Assembly: GCA_019358875.1 (NCBI GenBank)
Contig: JAHHIF010000020.1
Span: 1 to 64,000, forward strand
DNA length: 64,000 bases
DNA from: Symplocastrum torsivum CPER-KK1
GTDB taxonomy: Bacteria; Cyanobacteriota; Cyanobacteriia; Cyanobacteriales; Coleofasciculaceae
Reading direction: 5' to 3'
Below the pieces are notes generated by a model that was not told the DNA's origin, did not search any database, and saw nothing but the letters and a program-made list of their open reading frames with translations. Position 1 is the first letter of the stretch, and each line of letters opens with the position of its first letter. Shown here piece after piece: positions 42,348 through 50,672 of this stretch. A program made the position numbers and the translations under genes.

Positions 42348-42713
42348 ATGGTTCAAGCATTAGTTCGTGAAACAAACGCAACCTGGGTCGATATTTGCTC
42401 ACTAGAAGCGATCGCACCGAATACAGGAGTATGTGCCTTGGTTGAAGGTCAACAGGTGGCGATTTTCCGACTAGGAACAGAGAATGAGGTTTTTGCCCTT
42501 AGTAATTACGACCCATTTAGCAAGGCGTTTGTTTTATCGAGGGGAATTGTAGGCGATCGCAATGGTATCCCGAAAGTTGCTTCCCCAATTTATAAGCAAA
42601 ACTTCAACCTGAGTACCGGACAGTGCCTCGATGATGAAACAGTGAGCCTCCCTACTTACAACGTTAGGGTGGTTGAAGGTAGAGTGCAGGTAGCTGCTGG
42701 CGAAGCGGCGTAA
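42348..42713 (+). CDS. nirD: Nitrite reductase small subunit
   Basis: A 121-residue Rieske-like protein of the NirD family, the partner of NirB. It reads W-V-D-I-C-S-L-E-A-I-A-P-N-T-G-V-C-A-L-V, then V-A-I-F-R-L, then N-Y-D-P-F-S-K-A-F-V-L-S-R-G and S-P-I-Y-K-Q-N-F. As in NirD generally, the cluster ligands of true Rieske proteins are absent, and it is thought to support assembly or electron flow. AAGAGGAAAACACA precedes the ATG. A clear terminator follows at 42751, so the operon ends here. Confidence 0.92.
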   Translation: MVQALVRETNATWVDICSLEAIAPNTGVCALVEGQQVAIFRLGTENEVFALSNYDPFSKAFVLSRGIVGDRNGIPKVASPIYKQNFNLSTGQCLDDETVSLPTYNVRVVEGRVQVAAGEAA

Positions 42714-42750
42714 ACTCGGACGCGAATAATTGCTGCTATACGTCCTTAGA

Positions 42751-42780
42751 AACCCGTTATCTCTGTGATAACGGGTTTTT
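42751..42780 (+). terminator. Rho-independent terminator of nirBD
   Basis: AACCCGTTATC and GATAACGGGTT form an 11-base perfect stem with a five-base loop, followed by a T-run ending at 42780. It lies 38 bases after the nirD stop. Confidence 0.92.
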
Positions 42781-42889
42781 CAATGAATTTGAGGATGTGG
42801 ACTTTCGCCAAAAAGCTACACTTGACCCAAAGATGCTGAGCGGGTGTGAGTGCTAGTGACGAACAAGTACACAGTTATGAGGTTTCCCG

Positions 42890-44017
42890 ATGACAAACGC
42901 AGAACTGCTCGACATTATTGAACAAGCAGCCAAGGATGGGGTAACCTCCCTTAACCTCTCAGAGAAGAAACTGACGGCGCTGCCAGCAGAAATCGGAAAT
43001 CTCACCAATCTGACAGAGCTATTCCTTGATAGCAATCAACTGACAGCACTGCCAGCAGAAATCGGGAATCTCACTAATCTGACAGAGCTATCCCTCTACA
43101 CCAATCAACTAACGGCGCTGCCAGCAGAAATCGGGAATCTCACGAATCTGATAGAGCTAAACCTCGGCAGCAATCAACTGACAGCGCTGCCAAAAGAATT
43201 TAGTAGTCTCACTAATCTGACGTGGCTAAACCTCCATGACAATCAACTGACAGCGCTGCCACCTGAAATCAGTCAGCTCACCAATCTGGCATGGCTATCC
43301 CTTAGCAATAATCAACTAACAGTGCTGCCAGCAGAAATCAGTCAGCTCACTAATCTGGCATGGCTATCCCTCAGCAGCAATCAACTGACGGCGCTCCTTC
43401 CCGAAATTGAGAATCTCACCAATCTGACAGAGCTAAACCTTAGCAACAATCAACTAACAGTGCTGCCACCTCAAATTGGGAATCTCACCAACCTGACATG
43501 GCTAAACCTCCATGACAATCAACTGGTAGTGCTGCCCGCTGAAATCGGTAGTCTCACCAATCTGAAATGGCTAAACCTCTACGACAATCAACTAGCGGTG
43601 CTGCCAGCAGAAATCACTCAGCTTACCAAATTAATATGGCTATCCCTGAACAATAATCAACTAACGGTGCTGCCAGGAGAAATCCTTCAGATTACCAATT
43701 TGATAAGGCTATCCTTCCGCAGCAATCAACTGACGGCGCTTCCTCCTGAAATTGGGAATCTCACCAATCTGACACACCTAGCCCTCTGTGACAATCAACT
43801 GACGGCGCTGCCAAATGAAATTGGGAATCTCACTAATCTCACACAGCTATCCCTCAGCAATAATCAACTAACGGCGCTACCAGATGAAATCGCTAATCTC
43901 ACCAATCTGACAGAGCTATGCCTCGATTGCAATCCACTGACTTCGCCGCCCTCTGAGATTGTCGAGCAAGGAACGCAGGCAATTTTGGCATATCTTCGGG
44001 AGCATAGGAGAAGTTGA
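42890..44017 (+). CDS. Leucine-rich repeat protein
   Basis: A 375-residue protein made almost entirely of about 15 tandem 23-residue leucine-rich repeats, of the form L-T-A-L-P-x-E-I-x-x-L-T-N-L-T-x-L-x-L-x-x-N-Q. The repeats have the plant/bacterial P-type spacing that forms an open solenoid. The N-terminal 30 residues (A-E-L-L-D-I-I-E-Q-A-A-K-D-G-V-T-S-L-N-L-S) are a helical cap. The end is Q-A-I-L-A-Y-L-R-E-H-R, which in larger cyanobacterial LRR proteins links to Roc-COR GTPase or TIR domains. Here nothing follows, so it is either a free adaptor or a truncated form. Presumed role is protein binding. There is no signal peptide. Confidence 0.92.
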   Translation: MTNAELLDIIEQAAKDGVTSLNLSEKKLTALPAEIGNLTNLTELFLDSNQLTALPAEIGNLTNLTELSLYTNQLTALPAEIGNLTNLIELNLGSNQLTALPKEFSSLTNLTWLNLHDNQLTALPPEISQLTNLAWLSLSNNQLTVLPAEISQLTNLAWLSLSSNQLTALLPEIENLTNLTELNLSNNQLTVLPPQIGNLTNLTWLNLHDNQLVVLPAEIGSLTNLKWLNLYDNQLAVLPAEITQLTKLIWLSLNNNQLTVLPGEILQITNLIRLSFRSNQLTALPPEIGNLTNLTHLALCDNQLTALPNEIGNLTNLTQLSLSNNQLTALPDEIANLTNLTELCLDCNPLTSPPSEIVEQGTQAILAYLREHRRS

Positions 44018-44100
44018 TGCTGGCTATCGTTTCTTGTGTGCAAGAGTTGCTTAAAGATGCAATCATCCCATTGTTTTACAAAGCCCATCCTACTGACTTT

Positions 44101-44937
44101 CTATCGAATCACTTGCAGATTCTCAATTGTAAGATATATTTCTTCATCAGCCATCTGAGCGTCTTTATCAATGTTAATTTGGGTTGGGTAGCCTAGAGTA
44201 CGGTGGTAGGTAATCTGCATACTAGCTGCCTTATTCGCGATCGCATTTTGTACGATATTAAAAAGCTTTGGAACAGAATTGTACTGTCTGAAGTACTCCT
44301 GATTCACTGGCTTTCCGGTATTCGCAGCAGTGATCGACGTGACTCTGTTATTACGAACTTCAACAACCACTGGTTGAGTAACTTCAGGTGTACAGAAGCA
44401 ACTTACTCGTAGCGTGTAGCGGTAACTGGAGATGTTTTGATTTCTCCATAATTGTCTGTGTTGCTGTAACTGCGCGGCATTTAATCTGTAATTAACTGGT
44501 GTTTCTCCCTCACCCAACACAGCTAAATCAGCTCGTGCATCAGAAAGGCGTTTTGTTCCACTGCATAACCCAGTTTTTAATTGAGCGTCTTCATCAGAAG
44601 CATAAACAAGATACTCCTGACCTTCTTGAAACGAATACCCACAACTAGCACTAGAATCAGAGGTCGTTACAACAAGCCGTCGCTCACTGTTTCCCTTCCA
44701 AACTTCTGAAACTTCAAACGTTACCTTGACCCCATTTAAAAAATTTGGATCTTCATTGCGTCTACCAGGGCGTCGCTCAGCCGGACTCTGCTCAGTAACA
44801 TCAACAACTCGTCCAGAAAAAACTGCCTCAGAGTTTTGAAGACTCTGTTGAGGCGTCGTTGGAAGACAACTACAGGCACTTGCCGCATTTGCACTTAAAA
44901 CAAACAAGCTCGTAGCAATAACTAATATCTTTTTCAT
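44101..44937 (-). CDS. Secreted protein with TIMP-like and DUF6174 domains
   Basis: A 278-residue protein. The signal peptide at 1-21 is followed at once by C-S-C-L-P, and the mature Cys-x-Cys start is typical of TIMP/netrin-like (NTR) folds. Residues about 22-135 fit this fold, with V-F-S-G-R-V-V-D-V-T near 40-49 and E-Y-L-V-Y-A near 108-113. Residues about 155-278 match DUF6174: Y-R-Y-T-L-R-V-S-C-F-C-T-P-E and V-V-E-V-R-N-N-R-V-T-S-I. The combination is a secreted, disulfide-containing protein of unknown role. It converges with the LRR gene, 84 bases apart. Confidence 0.8.
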   Translation of the reverse strand: MKKILVIATSLFVLSANAASACSCLPTTPQQSLQNSEAVFSGRVVDVTEQSPAERRPGRRNEDPNFLNGVKVTFEVSEVWKGNSERRLVVTTSDSSASCGYSFQEGQEYLVYASDEDAQLKTGLCSGTKRLSDARADLAVLGEGETPVNYRLNAAQLQQHRQLWRNQNISSYRYTLRVSCFCTPEVTQPVVVEVRNNRVTSITAANTGKPVNQEYFRQYNSVPKLFNIVQNAIANKAASMQITYHRTLGYPTQINIDKDAQMADEEIYLTIENLQVIR

Positions 44938-45466
44938 GGCTCACACCTCAGAATAATTTTGCCTAATTGTAGTTAATCTTCACAGTTTGTTGAGTTCGTT
45001 TAAACTGTAACTGACCCAACTCTGCTCAAATCCCTGACCTAAAGTTATGAGCAAAAGTTCCACAACTTTAATCCGTTACAGATTGCGTTACAGCCATAAT
45101 TGATGAGCTTTCAAATGGTAATAATGAATTATTATTTCCGGGTAAAAGGAAGCAGAAGCGCTTAATTAGAATTCGCGTTCACTGCTGACTTATCTGGAAA
45201 ATTCCTTGCGTCAAAACTCCAAGCAACCCAGGTACTTGCATATAACACGCATCGCCTTTCCTAAAAAGCCTCAACCTCGCCAAGCATTTCGTATAGTTTT
45301 CTAGTTAATGCGGTTCGCGATCGCGTAAAGTCATTGTTTGAAAAACCAAACCAGAAACCCTAATAAATTGCCTGTTGGGTTAGGGAAAAGGGCGACACGC
45401 CAATCTCTCCCCTTCTCAACAGGGGTAACTTACTTTTTCGTGCCCTTGTGCCTTGTGCCTTCTGCC
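44938..45466. other. Intergenic region, no supported gene
   Basis: About 530 bases. It holds the promoter of the minus-strand secreted-protein gene and the leader of the AI-2E permease gene. From 45340 to 45466 the plus-strand frame stays open, but the sequence (TGCCCTTGTGCCTTGTGCC) looks like low-complexity spacer rather than protein. No RNA gene was recognised. Confidence 0.4.
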
Positions 45467-46735
45467 ATGCTTGACCCAACAGGAAAATCAATAGCTCATA
45501 ATGGTGATTGTACTTATCCTGCAAGTAACTGCCGTTTGGGGTGTGGATTGCTGAATAAAAAAACCTCAATAAACCCGATCTTTTCACCTGTCCAACAGTC
45601 TTTGATCACTTGGCTGCTGATCTTAGTGACGGGTTGGATTACAGTGAGTGCGTTGAGTTACGTTGGTGAACTCATTAGTATTTTGCTGACGGCATCTCTG
45701 ATTGCCTTTTTGCTCAACTATCCTGTTGCAGTGGTTCAACGTGTTTTACCACGGAGTGTCGCTGCCGGACTCGTCTATCTTGTCGCTGGCTTCGTCGTTG
45801 TAATCCTTGCCCTGACGCTGGTACCGCCAGTGTTTAACCAAGGACGGCAACTAGTGACTAATTTACCCACTTTCTTGGAAGAAGGTCAGCAGCAGTTAGC
45901 TAGCTTCCAAACTTGGAGTGTGGAACACAATTTGCCCTTTGATGTCAGGATTCTTGCCTCTCAACTCTTGGCACGAGTGCAAACCCAGGCAGAAGCGATC
46001 GCATCTACGGGTTTAGGCTTGGTGGTAGGTACCTTTAACTGGTTTTTGGACTTAATTTTAGTTTTAGTCATTGCCTTTTATATGCTCATCGATGGTGAGC
46101 GAGTTTGGCGGGGAATGACGGGGATTTTTTCCCAAAAAATCCGAGATGGCTTAACCCAATCACTGCAACGTAATCTACAACGATTTGTTACAGGTCAGCT
46201 TTTGTTGGGTTTATTCATGGCGGCTACCCTCTCGCTTGCCTTTTGGCTGTTAAAAGTGCCGTTTTTCCTACTGTTTGCCGTCTTTATTGGGTTGATGGAG
46301 GTAATCCCATTTATTGGTGCAACCTTGGGGATTGCAACAGTCGTGACTATCGTAGCCTTTATTGATTGGTGGCTGGCGCTGGAAGTATTGGGAGTTGCGA
46401 TCGCATTACAACAAGTCAAGGATAATTTGATTGCTCCCCGCATCATGGGCAATTTGACGGGTTTATCACCTGTAGTTATCTTTGTCTCTCTACTTCTAGG
46501 CGCTAAATTAGGTGGATTATTGGGTGTTATTTTGGCAATTCCCCTAACTGGTGTGGTCAAGAGTCTGACAGAGATTGTTCTCGACCCAACGCTGCCCCCT
46601 CAAACCGGAGCATTCTTTCACAACCCTCTCCTTACCAGAAATAATTTTAAGTCTGCACTCTCTTCAGATTCTGCTGCTGAGGCAGATGGGAGGACGGAGA
46701 CTAAGGTAGCCGGAGTAGGAAATCGGCAAACTTAG
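45467..46735 (+). CDS. AI-2E/PerM-family transporter
   Basis: About 420 residues with eight predicted membrane helices. The family signature is visible in V-A-L-Q-Q-V-K-D-N-L-I-A-P-R-I-M-G-N-L-T-G-L-S-P-V-V-I-F and the preceding F-I-G-L-M-E-V-I-P-F-I-G-A-T-L-G. PerM-like proteins are putative exporters of signal molecules or ion antiporters. The start is uncertain: the frame is open from 45338, ATG 45467 is used here, and TTG 45548 (L-L-N-K-K) would begin closest to homologues. The C-terminal 45 residues are hydrophilic and variable. It stands alone. Confidence 0.85.
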   Translation: MLDPTGKSIAHNGDCTYPASNCRLGCGLLNKKTSINPIFSPVQQSLITWLLILVTGWITVSALSYVGELISILLTASLIAFLLNYPVAVVQRVLPRSVAAGLVYLVAGFVVVILALTLVPPVFNQGRQLVTNLPTFLEEGQQQLASFQTWSVEHNLPFDVRILASQLLARVQTQAEAIASTGLGLVVGTFNWFLDLILVLVIAFYMLIDGERVWRGMTGIFSQKIRDGLTQSLQRNLQRFVTGQLLLGLFMAATLSLAFWLLKVPFFLLFAVFIGLMEVIPFIGATLGIATVVTIVAFIDWWLALEVLGVAIALQQVKDNLIAPRIMGNLTGLSPVVIFVSLLLGAKLGGLLGVILAIPLTGVVKSLTEIVLDPTLPPQTGAFFHNPLLTRNNFKSALSSDSAAEADGRTETKVAGVGNRQT

Positions 46736-46801
46736 GGAGGAAAAACACTTCAGCTATCAACGGTAAATCACCCAGGAAGTAAACGCGATCGCTTCTGTGT
46801 T

Positions 46802-47770
46802 TCACTGGGAATAAGAGACTTGCAAGCGACTCAGTAAATAGTCACCTGCTGATATAGGGGGATAAAGTGGAGGATGATTGGGTTCTTTGCAACTCTCAAG
46901 ACAACTAATTTCTGTATCGTCGTTCGGATGGCAGAAAAATGCGATTGAATAACGAGAACGCTGTACTTGCTCATCTGAGGGAATCAAGACTCGATGCGGA
47001 GTGGAACAGAAAACATGGTTTGTCCAGCGCTGCATCAAATCCCCCGTATTGACGATGATTGTACCCGGAATGTACGGCGCAGTAATCCATTCCCCCTGTG
47101 CTGTACAAACTTCCAACCCTCCAATTTCATCCTGAAATAGTAGGGTGAAACTTCCATAATCAGAATGTTCACCTGCACGGATTTGTCCGAGTTTCGGGGC
47201 TTGGTCTAAGCGTGGGTAGTGAAGTAAGCGGAGTGTATGATTTTGATGAGTATGCCTGTCTAAGAAAAAAGACTCAGGTAGGTGAAGCGCGATCGCAAAA
47301 GAGTGACAGATTCGATTAGCCGATTCAGTGCAAGCTTGATAAAACTCTAAAACGATTTGGCGAAAATCATCTTGTCCTGTCGGCCATTGATTCAAAATCA
47401 GAGAACTTTTATCCTCTAGATTACTTCCATCAGGATTAACCTCCTTGCCAACATTAAAAGCTTCTTTTAAATCTCCCGGTTTATCCGGTGCAAGGCGTTC
47501 TCGTTCAATACCCACATATCCACGATTGCTAATTTCATCAGACCAAGCGAGTTGATTTTTTACGGCTAAGGGCAGGTCGAAAAACTGCTTAGTTCGAGAA
47601 AAAATTTGGTCAAGTAAGGTTACAGAAATACCTGGATTTTTTAGGTACATGAACCCAATTTCATGACAAGCCTGATAAATTTGATTAGCAATGGCTTGTT
47701 GCTGAGTAATGTCGCCTTTAATAAAGGATTCAAAATTGATGATAGGTATTTTAGTTGGAATCGTAGACAT
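46802..47770 (-). CDS. 2-oxoglutarate/Fe(II) oxygenase, isopenicillin-N-synthase family
   Basis: A 322-residue non-haem iron enzyme. The iron ligands are His202 and Asp204 in G-E-H-S-D-Y-G and His259 in S-T-P-H-R-V. The R-S-R-Y-S-I-A-F-F block holds the co-substrate Arg-x-Ser. The N-terminal DIOX_N part has I-P-I-I-N-F near the start. Members hydroxylate or desaturate many small molecules, and the substrate here is unknown. The length and all active-site residues are normal. It has no co-directional neighbour within 100 bases; the kinase gene 118 bases upstream runs in the same direction but may be separate. Confidence 0.92.
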   Translation of the reverse strand: MSTIPTKIPIINFESFIKGDITQQQAIANQIYQACHEIGFMYLKNPGISVTLLDQIFSRTKQFFDLPLAVKNQLAWSDEISNRGYVGIERERLAPDKPGDLKEAFNVGKEVNPDGSNLEDKSSLILNQWPTGQDDFRQIVLEFYQACTESANRICHSFAIALHLPESFFLDRHTHQNHTLRLLHYPRLDQAPKLGQIRAGEHSDYGSFTLLFQDEIGGLEVCTAQGEWITAPYIPGTIIVNTGDLMQRWTNHVFCSTPHRVLIPSDEQVQRSRYSIAFFCHPNDDTEISCLESCKEPNHPPLYPPISAGDYLLSRLQVSYSQ

Positions 47771-47887
47771 ACTGAGCCTCTCTTAAAGAACAGTTTTCGA
47801 TTTTGTGCAATATTGATTACATCAACTGTTTTCCTTAACAAAATTCTCATCAAGCATCGTGAGCGGCGATCTGCTCAAAAAGCTTGC

Positions 47888-48976
47888 TTATTTGCCGATC
47901 GGCAAAGTTACGGTGAACGTTGTCCCAACATTAACCTCACTACTCACTGAGATCGTTCCACCCGCTTGCTCAACCACCTGTTTCACAATTGCCAACCCTA
48001 AGCCAGTTCCTGGAATCTTACCGACATTGCTGGCACGGTAGAAGGATTCAAACAACCGTACTTGATCGGTTGGGGAAATGCCAATGCCCTCATCCTGCAC
48101 TTGAAAGATTGCCACCTCGGCTTGACACTGGAATTTAAGCCGGACGGTGCTTTGGGGAGCTGAATATTTGATCGCGTTAGATAGTAGATTCGTCAGAACC
48201 TGTCGCAGTAGTGCTTCATTGACGAGAGCCGTAAAGCATTCATCTTCACAGTCAACCTGAACAGTGTGATTGCTTCCCATGCCGACTTTAATTTCTTCAA
48301 TCAATTTGCGGCAGAACGGCTCGATCGCCAGCACCGTAGCATTAGCAGCTAATACACTCGTTTCAACTTTGCCAAACGCCAGGACATCATCGAGTAAAGC
48401 CGTCATGGATTTAACCGCCGTTTGAATCCGTTGGGAAAAGTCGGCTCGCCGTTCGGATGGCAAGTCGCGCTGCTCTAACAGGCGAGTAAATCCAGAAATG
48501 ATATTGAGCGGATTGCGAAATTCATGAGAAACCATTGAGACGAAACGAGATTTTAGTTCTTTGAGTTCGCGTTCTTGCTCCAGTGCAGCTTGAAGCTCAA
48601 GGGAAAGCCGTCGCGATCGCAGCAGCATTTCCACCCGTGCCTGCAACTCTAACTTTTCGATCGGTTTGCTAATGAGTTCATCAACGGTTTGCCAGAGATG
48701 TCGCGTCAACAGTTTGACATCAGAATGGAGTGTAATCAGCAGGACGGGCAAAAATACAGGCTGCTCTGCCTGTTTTCTTGCCTGTACCCATTCCCATGAA
48801 TGATGCAAGGCTGGACCATCTAGAATGCACAGGTCAAACGGTTCGTTTAGCAGTGGGACGGCTTTGCCTGCTTGCACCACAGATTCTCCTACCACCACCT
48901 CGTAAGATCGTCCAAGCCACTCTGCTAGGATGCGGCGGTTTTCCGTCTGCTCAATAAAGATCAAAATTCGGTTCAT
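47888..48976 (-). CDS. Receiver-histidine kinase hybrid, partner of KaiC-like ATPase
   Basis: A 362-residue protein. Residues 1-120 form a receiver-like domain with the phosphoacceptor position in L-C-I-L-D-G-P and the lysine in I-S-K-P-I-E. The usual paired acidic residues near the N-terminus are replaced (L-I-F-I-E-Q-T-E), so it may be a degenerate receiver. Then follow a coiled coil, HisKA with S-M-V-S-H-E-F-R-N-P-L-N, and an ATPase domain with N-A-I-K-Y, D-E-G-I-G-I and G-T-G-L-G-L-A-I. The start ATG is 3 bases after the KaiC-like stop, so the two are cotranscribed and translationally coupled. This suggests a two-component output for the ATPase (inference). Confidence 0.88.
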   Translation of the reverse strand: MNRILIFIEQTENRRILAEWLGRSYEVVVGESVVQAGKAVPLLNEPFDLCILDGPALHHSWEWVQARKQAEQPVFLPVLLITLHSDVKLLTRHLWQTVDELISKPIEKLELQARVEMLLRSRRLSLELQAALEQERELKELKSRFVSMVSHEFRNPLNIISGFTRLLEQRDLPSERRADFSQRIQTAVKSMTALLDDVLAFGKVETSVLAANATVLAIEPFCRKLIEEIKVGMGSNHTVQVDCEDECFTALVNEALLRQVLTNLLSNAIKYSAPQSTVRLKFQCQAEVAIFQVQDEGIGISPTDQVRLFESFYRASNVGKIPGTGLGLAIVKQVVEQAGGTISVSSEVNVGTTFTVTLPIGK

Positions 48977-48979
48977 CGC

Positions 48980-50419
48980 TTACTCATCTTCCAGCAATTC
49001 GGGGACACCCGTGAGGATACCTCGAAGCTGTTTGAGTGGACTACCAACCTTAATCCCGTAGCGACTGATTTGAAATTCGCGCAGGTTTTTCTCAAAATCG
49101 CTCATACGCTTCTTGAGAACGCCAATCACTCGTCGCAGTTCGCCGCGTATTTCCAGGTAGCGCAGAAAGATAATGGTGTCTGCTAAATAGCTAATGCCAA
49201 TTTCGGTTGCCCGAAATTCTCCTGTAATCGATTCAACCTCGTTGATCAGCAGGACAGCGACTCCCATATTTTGCAGATACTTACAGAGGGCATGGAGGTG
49301 AGGTGTTAAGTCTTCGCCTCGAACCGAGAGTCGATAGCCAGACACACTATCAATCATGACAATCTGTGCCTGCTGGTGTTCTACTTCCCGCCGCACGAGG
49401 TTGGCAAATTCGTCCGGGGTGTAGTGAAGTGGTTCGATTGGCACGATCGAGAGGGTGCCGCGCTCCTGCATCGCGTGAACCGGAACATTGACTCCTTCAG
49501 CCCGGTGCAACAGCGTTTCCTTGTTTTCCTCAAAGGTGTAAATCACCGATCGCTCTCCCCGTCCGGCTGCCTCTTTCATAAACTGAAGCCCCAGCGTACT
49601 CTTTCCCACGCCGCTAGGCCCGCTGATGATCGTGATCGTGCTGCGCTCAATGCCACCATGCAGCAGTTCGTCAATTTCTGGAATCCCAGAAGAAATGGTT
49701 TCCGTGGTAATCGCTCGTTCAAACACTTGGGGTATCAATTTTGGGAAAAGCTGCATTCCGTTACTGGTGAGGCGAAGGCTGTGGTTGCCGTTCTGAAAAC
49801 CACTGCCTCGAAACTTGGAGACATATAGGGTGCGATCGCCCTCATTAAAGTTCAAATTGAGTACTCCATCACTCATGAACTGTAAATCATCGTCGGGAGA
49901 TTCGATGCTATGTTCTGAAGTAAATAGAACCGTGGTGTCTTGCTCTGTCAAAAATCGCAGAAACGACAGCACCTGTTTGCGAAACTGGAAGGTATCTGTC
50001 GCTAGATAGCGAAACTGCGTCATCGAGTCAATGAAAATTCGCTGCGGCTTCAGGGTTTCGACTTGCTCCACAATGCGATGGGTCGTCGGTTCGCGCTCTA
50101 CTTCAGCAGGTGAGAAAATATCATAGGTCTGCACTTGAGCAAAAAATTCGGAGGTAGGGCTAAGGTCAAGAAAAGTAATGCCCTGAGTGTCAAACTTCAA
50201 TCCTTCAGCCGTTCTTTGGAGTTGGGCAACCGTTTCTGCCAGCGTAATGAACAAAACGGGTTCGCCGTTTGCGGCTCCCAACGTTAAAAAATGCATTCCC
50301 AACGTTGTTTTGCCGGTGCCCGGTCCCCCTCGAACCAGGTAAGCACGACCAGGAATATAGCCGCCGAACAGAACTTCGTTGAGTCCCGAAATTCCTGTAG
50401 ACAAACGATCGATAGACAT
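48980..50419 (-). CDS. KaiC-like double-domain RecA-type ATPase
   Basis: About 479 residues in two RecA-like halves. The first half has G-G-P-G-T-G-K-T-T at about 31-39. The second half has G-P-S-G-V-G-K-S-T near 270. The paired glutamates after strand 2, catalytic in KaiC, are intact in the second half (Y-T-F-E-E-N) but only one remains in the first (T-L-A-E-T). The C-terminus is longer and different from clock KaiC, and I see no exact match to its Ser-Thr phosphosites. It is therefore a KaiC-family paralogue, not the core clock gene. The start at ATG 50419 is preferred; TTG 50425 lies closer to AGGAGG. Confidence 0.88.
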   Translation of the reverse strand: MSIDRLSTGISGLNEVLFGGYIPGRAYLVRGGPGTGKTTLGMHFLTLGAANGEPVLFITLAETVAQLQRTAEGLKFDTQGITFLDLSPTSEFFAQVQTYDIFSPAEVEREPTTHRIVEQVETLKPQRIFIDSMTQFRYLATDTFQFRKQVLSFLRFLTEQDTTVLFTSEHSIESPDDDLQFMSDGVLNLNFNEGDRTLYVSKFRGSGFQNGNHSLRLTSNGMQLFPKLIPQVFERAITTETISSGIPEIDELLHGGIERSTITIISGPSGVGKSTLGLQFMKEAAGRGERSVIYTFEENKETLLHRAEGVNVPVHAMQERGTLSIVPIEPLHYTPDEFANLVRREVEHQQAQIVMIDSVSGYRLSVRGEDLTPHLHALCKYLQNMGVAVLLINEVESITGEFRATEIGISYLADTIIFLRYLEIRGELRRVIGVLKKRMSDFEKNLREFQISRYGIKVGSPLKQLRGILTGVPELLEDE

Positions 50420-50672
50420 CTGCAAGCCGCCTCCTCGCCTCCACTGACCCTACAAAACGGTGATGTAGCGTGTCCTTCCTGCTGCGTCGGAGTTGACCGT
50501 CCGTTGAGAGCCAGAAAGTTCAGGCTTCATTGGGTTGAGACAGCTTTTCTGCGGAAGAATGAAGGCACTTATCGCAAGATAGAAATTTAAAGCTATGTCT
50601 TCCAAGCTTGAGAATACCATTAAGAAGCCGTTTCTAAAGATTGCTTAGTTCTCATGATCGGGGCTTTCAGAG

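Noticed and set aside
42890..44017. Regular 69-base periodicity resembling a repeat array
   Set aside because: The period matches 23-residue leucine-rich repeats in an intact reading frame, so it is coding and not a CRISPR array.
45338..45466. N-terminal extension of the AI-2E permease to 45338
   Set aside because: The extra residues derive from spacer-like low-complexity DNA and are not expected in the family; a later start is more likely.
48980..50419. Core circadian clock kaiC
   Set aside because: No kaiA or kaiB nearby, one catalytic glutamate of the first domain is replaced, and the C-terminus differs from clock KaiC.
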